Positions 5,226 to 6,622 of a DNA stretch of 6,622 nt are shown piece by piece (positions within the stretch are counted from its first letter, which is position 1; each line of letters starts with the position of its first letter). The notes under the pieces are model-generated. The model searched no databases. It was given only the letters and a program-made list of their open reading frames with translations, and was not told where the DNA came from. Source of the stretch: an uncultured Desulfobacterales bacterium (GTDB lineage Bacteria > Desulfobacterota > Desulfobacteria > Desulfobacterales > G020354645); NCBI GenBank assembly GCA_947259865.1, contig CAMYNZ010000209.1, positions 1 through 6,622 of the forward strand, given 5' to 3'. Both the position numbers and the translations under genes were made by a program.

Positions 5226-6622
5226 ATGAAAATACAACGGGGTGCCCACCGGGTAAGAGAATTAAAGCGTTTTGGGGTGATTGCCAGGGTACTGCTCAAG
5301 CATGGTTTTGGCGATATCCTCGAACGGCTTTTTAAGCGCAGAAAAAACAAGCTGAAAAATGAAAAAACAAATGAATTCTTGACTAAGCCCGGATACCCTT
5401 CACCGCGACGCATCCGCAAAGTCCTGGAAGAATTGGGCCCCAGTTTTATAAAGCTTGGCCAGTTGATGAGCACAAGAGTCGATATTTTTCCGCCGGAATA
5501 TATTGAAGAATTTTCGAAACTGCAAGATCGTGTTCCGCCGGTTCCCTTTGAGGATATTAAAAGGGTAATAGAGGAGGAACTGAAACGATCCCTGGAAACC
5601 ATCTTCAAAAAAATTTCGCCCGAATCTATTGCGGCTGCCTCTGTCGCACAGGTTCACCTGGCCGAACTCAAAGGCGGTGAAAAGGCAGCCGTAAAGGTCA
5701 TCCGGCCCGGGATCCATAAAAAAATTCGAGAAGATATCCAGCTGATGTATTACTTTGCCAAAAAAATCGAAAAATCGATGGAAATCGGCCGTGTATTGGG
5801 CGTCACCAATCTTGTCAAAGAATTTGAGCGAAACATTTTCAAAGAATTAGATATGTTCATTGAGGCGGGTAGTATGGAAAAATTCGCCGACAATTTCAAG
5901 GAGAGCAATGAAATTTATATACCAAAAGTTTATTGGGATTGTACGTCACGGTCCGTATTGGTCATGGAGCACATCGAGGGCATTAAATTGGATCAAGTAG
6001 AAGCCATAAAAGCACATGGAATAGATCCCGACGAAATTGCCTTGATCGGATTGCGCTCGTTTTCACGACAACTGATGGAATTTGGTTTTTTTCACGCAGA
6101 CCCGCATCCGGGCAACACCATTGTGATGTATGACGGCCGGGTGAGCCTGGTGGATTTTGGTATAACCGGTTATCTGGATGAAGAAACCATGATGCAGATT
6201 GCAAATATCTTTCTGGGATATGCCGAACACGACTACGATATGGTGATGGATGCCCTGCGGGATGCAGGCTTGTTAAATGATGAGAGCATGGATCTTGATA
6301 GTTTTAGAATCGACCTAAAAGATATGAGTGAACAATTCTATGGCCGTTCTCTAAAAACCATATCCTTAAAGGATGTTTATGATCAATTGATGCAGCTGGT
6401 TATCAAATACCACATCCAGATGCCGAGAAATCTGTTGTTGCTTTTAAAAACATTTATGCAAAGTGAAGCGTTGGGCAAAATTCTAGACAGCGATGCCAGC
6501 ATTCTCGAGACAACCCGGCCATACGCTACCAAACTACTTCAGCGGGGCTATGAAGCCCAGAAATTAATTCGCAGTTTCGTAAAAGAGACGCGAAGTCTGA
6601 GCGGCTATATGAAAATGTTGCC
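5226..6622 (+). CDS. ubiB: ABC1/UbiB-family atypical kinase (3' end beyond window)
   Basis: The frame is open from ATG 5226 to the window edge, giving 465 complete codons. Family hallmarks appear in order: the KxGQ motif K76-L-G-Q79 (in FIKLGQLMSTR), the alanine-rich loop A136-A-A-S139 with AQVH that replaces the usual P-loop, the nucleotide-binding lysine K157 (AAVKVIRPG), E207-L-D209 with E213-A214, the catalytic HADPHPGN (290-297, D292 and N297) and the metal-binding D310-F-G312. UbiB/ADCK/COQ8 proteins are membrane-associated ATPase/kinase-like factors needed for quinone synthesis or lipid handling. In an anaerobe the partner would more likely be menaquinone or other isoprenoid metabolism, which is inference. 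Full-length bacterial members are about 550 residues, so the C-terminal part with its usual two membrane helices is missing here. GAAAGG at 5212-5217 is the ribosome site. No frameshift is seen. Confidence 0.93.
   Translation, partial: MKIQRGAHRVRELKRFGVIARVLLKHGFGDILERLFKRRKNKLKNEKTNEFLTKPGYPSPRRIRKVLEELGPSFIKLGQLMSTRVDIFPPEYIEEFSKLQDRVPPVPFEDIKRVIEEELKRSLETIFKKISPESIAAASVAQVHLAELKGGEKAAVKVIRPGIHKKIREDIQLMYYFAKKIEKSMEIGRVLGVTNLVKEFERNIFKELDMFIEAGSMEKFADNFKESNEIYIPKVYWDCTSRSVLVMEHIEGIKLDQVEAIKAHGIDPDEIALIGLRSFSRQLMEFGFFHADPHPGNTIVMYDGRVSLVDFGITGYLDEETMMQIANIFLGYAEHDYDMVMDALRDAGLLNDESMDLDSFRIDLKDMSEQFYGRSLKTISLKDVYDQLMQLVIKYHIQMPRNLLLLLKTFMQSEALGKILDSDASILETTRPYATKLLQRGYEAQKLIRSFVKETRSLSGYMKML

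Noticed and set aside
5120..5608. 162-codon minus-strand frame
   Set aside because: It is antisense to the zinc-ribbon 3' end and the ABC1 kinase 5' end, both of which have clear family motifs on plus.
1..6622. CRISPR array, tRNA/rRNA, phage or toxin-antitoxin module
   Set aside because: No regularly spaced direct repeats, no cloverleaf or rRNA-like sequence, and no phage, nuclease or toxin-like proteins were seen.

Overview
The window looks like chromosomal DNA of a Gram-negative anaerobe, most likely a Desulfobacterota (sulfate-reducer-like, Desulfobacterales-type) bacterium. This is inferred from the flavour of the thioredoxin reductase and HtpX, from a small cysteine-rich protein of a type I associate with that group, from moderate GC with AT-rich intergenic regions, and from Shine-Dalgarno sites with some TTG starts. 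No marker gene here fixes the taxonomy.

Layout from left to right: (1) the 5' part of a minus-strand gene of unknown function running off the left edge (1-253). (2) A 471-base AT-rich gap holding a probable sigma70-type promoter. (3) htpX on plus (725-1657), a membrane zinc protease. (4) A convergent small Cys-rich protein on minus (1674-1880), only 16 bases after htpX. (5) A 482-base gap containing a 221-bp element bounded by a 33-bp near-perfect inverted repeat (2068-2288). (6) A minus-strand pair, trxB (start 4527) followed by a Trp-rich polytopic membrane protein, joined by a 4-base stop/start overlap. (7) A 406-base divergent gap with a 102-bp exactly concentric double palindrome (4712-4813). 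(8) A plus-strand pair, a small zinc-ribbon protein (4934-5188) and an ABC1/UbiB-family atypical kinase (5226 to the right edge, incomplete).

Functionally the recognisable genes concern membrane-protein quality control (HtpX), thiol redox balance (TrxB) and quinone/isoprenoid-related atypical kinase activity (UbiB-like). They do not form one obvious pathway. The most striking unexplained signals are the two inverted-repeat elements, whose ends both carry TGTCCC-like sequence. They resemble non-autonomous transposable or REP-like elements, and no transposase is visible in the window. A second unexplained signal is the uncharacterised membrane protein coupled to trxB, which appears to contain an internally repeated E-x2-N...W motif. 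I see no CRISPR array, tRNA, rRNA, prophage or defence system.
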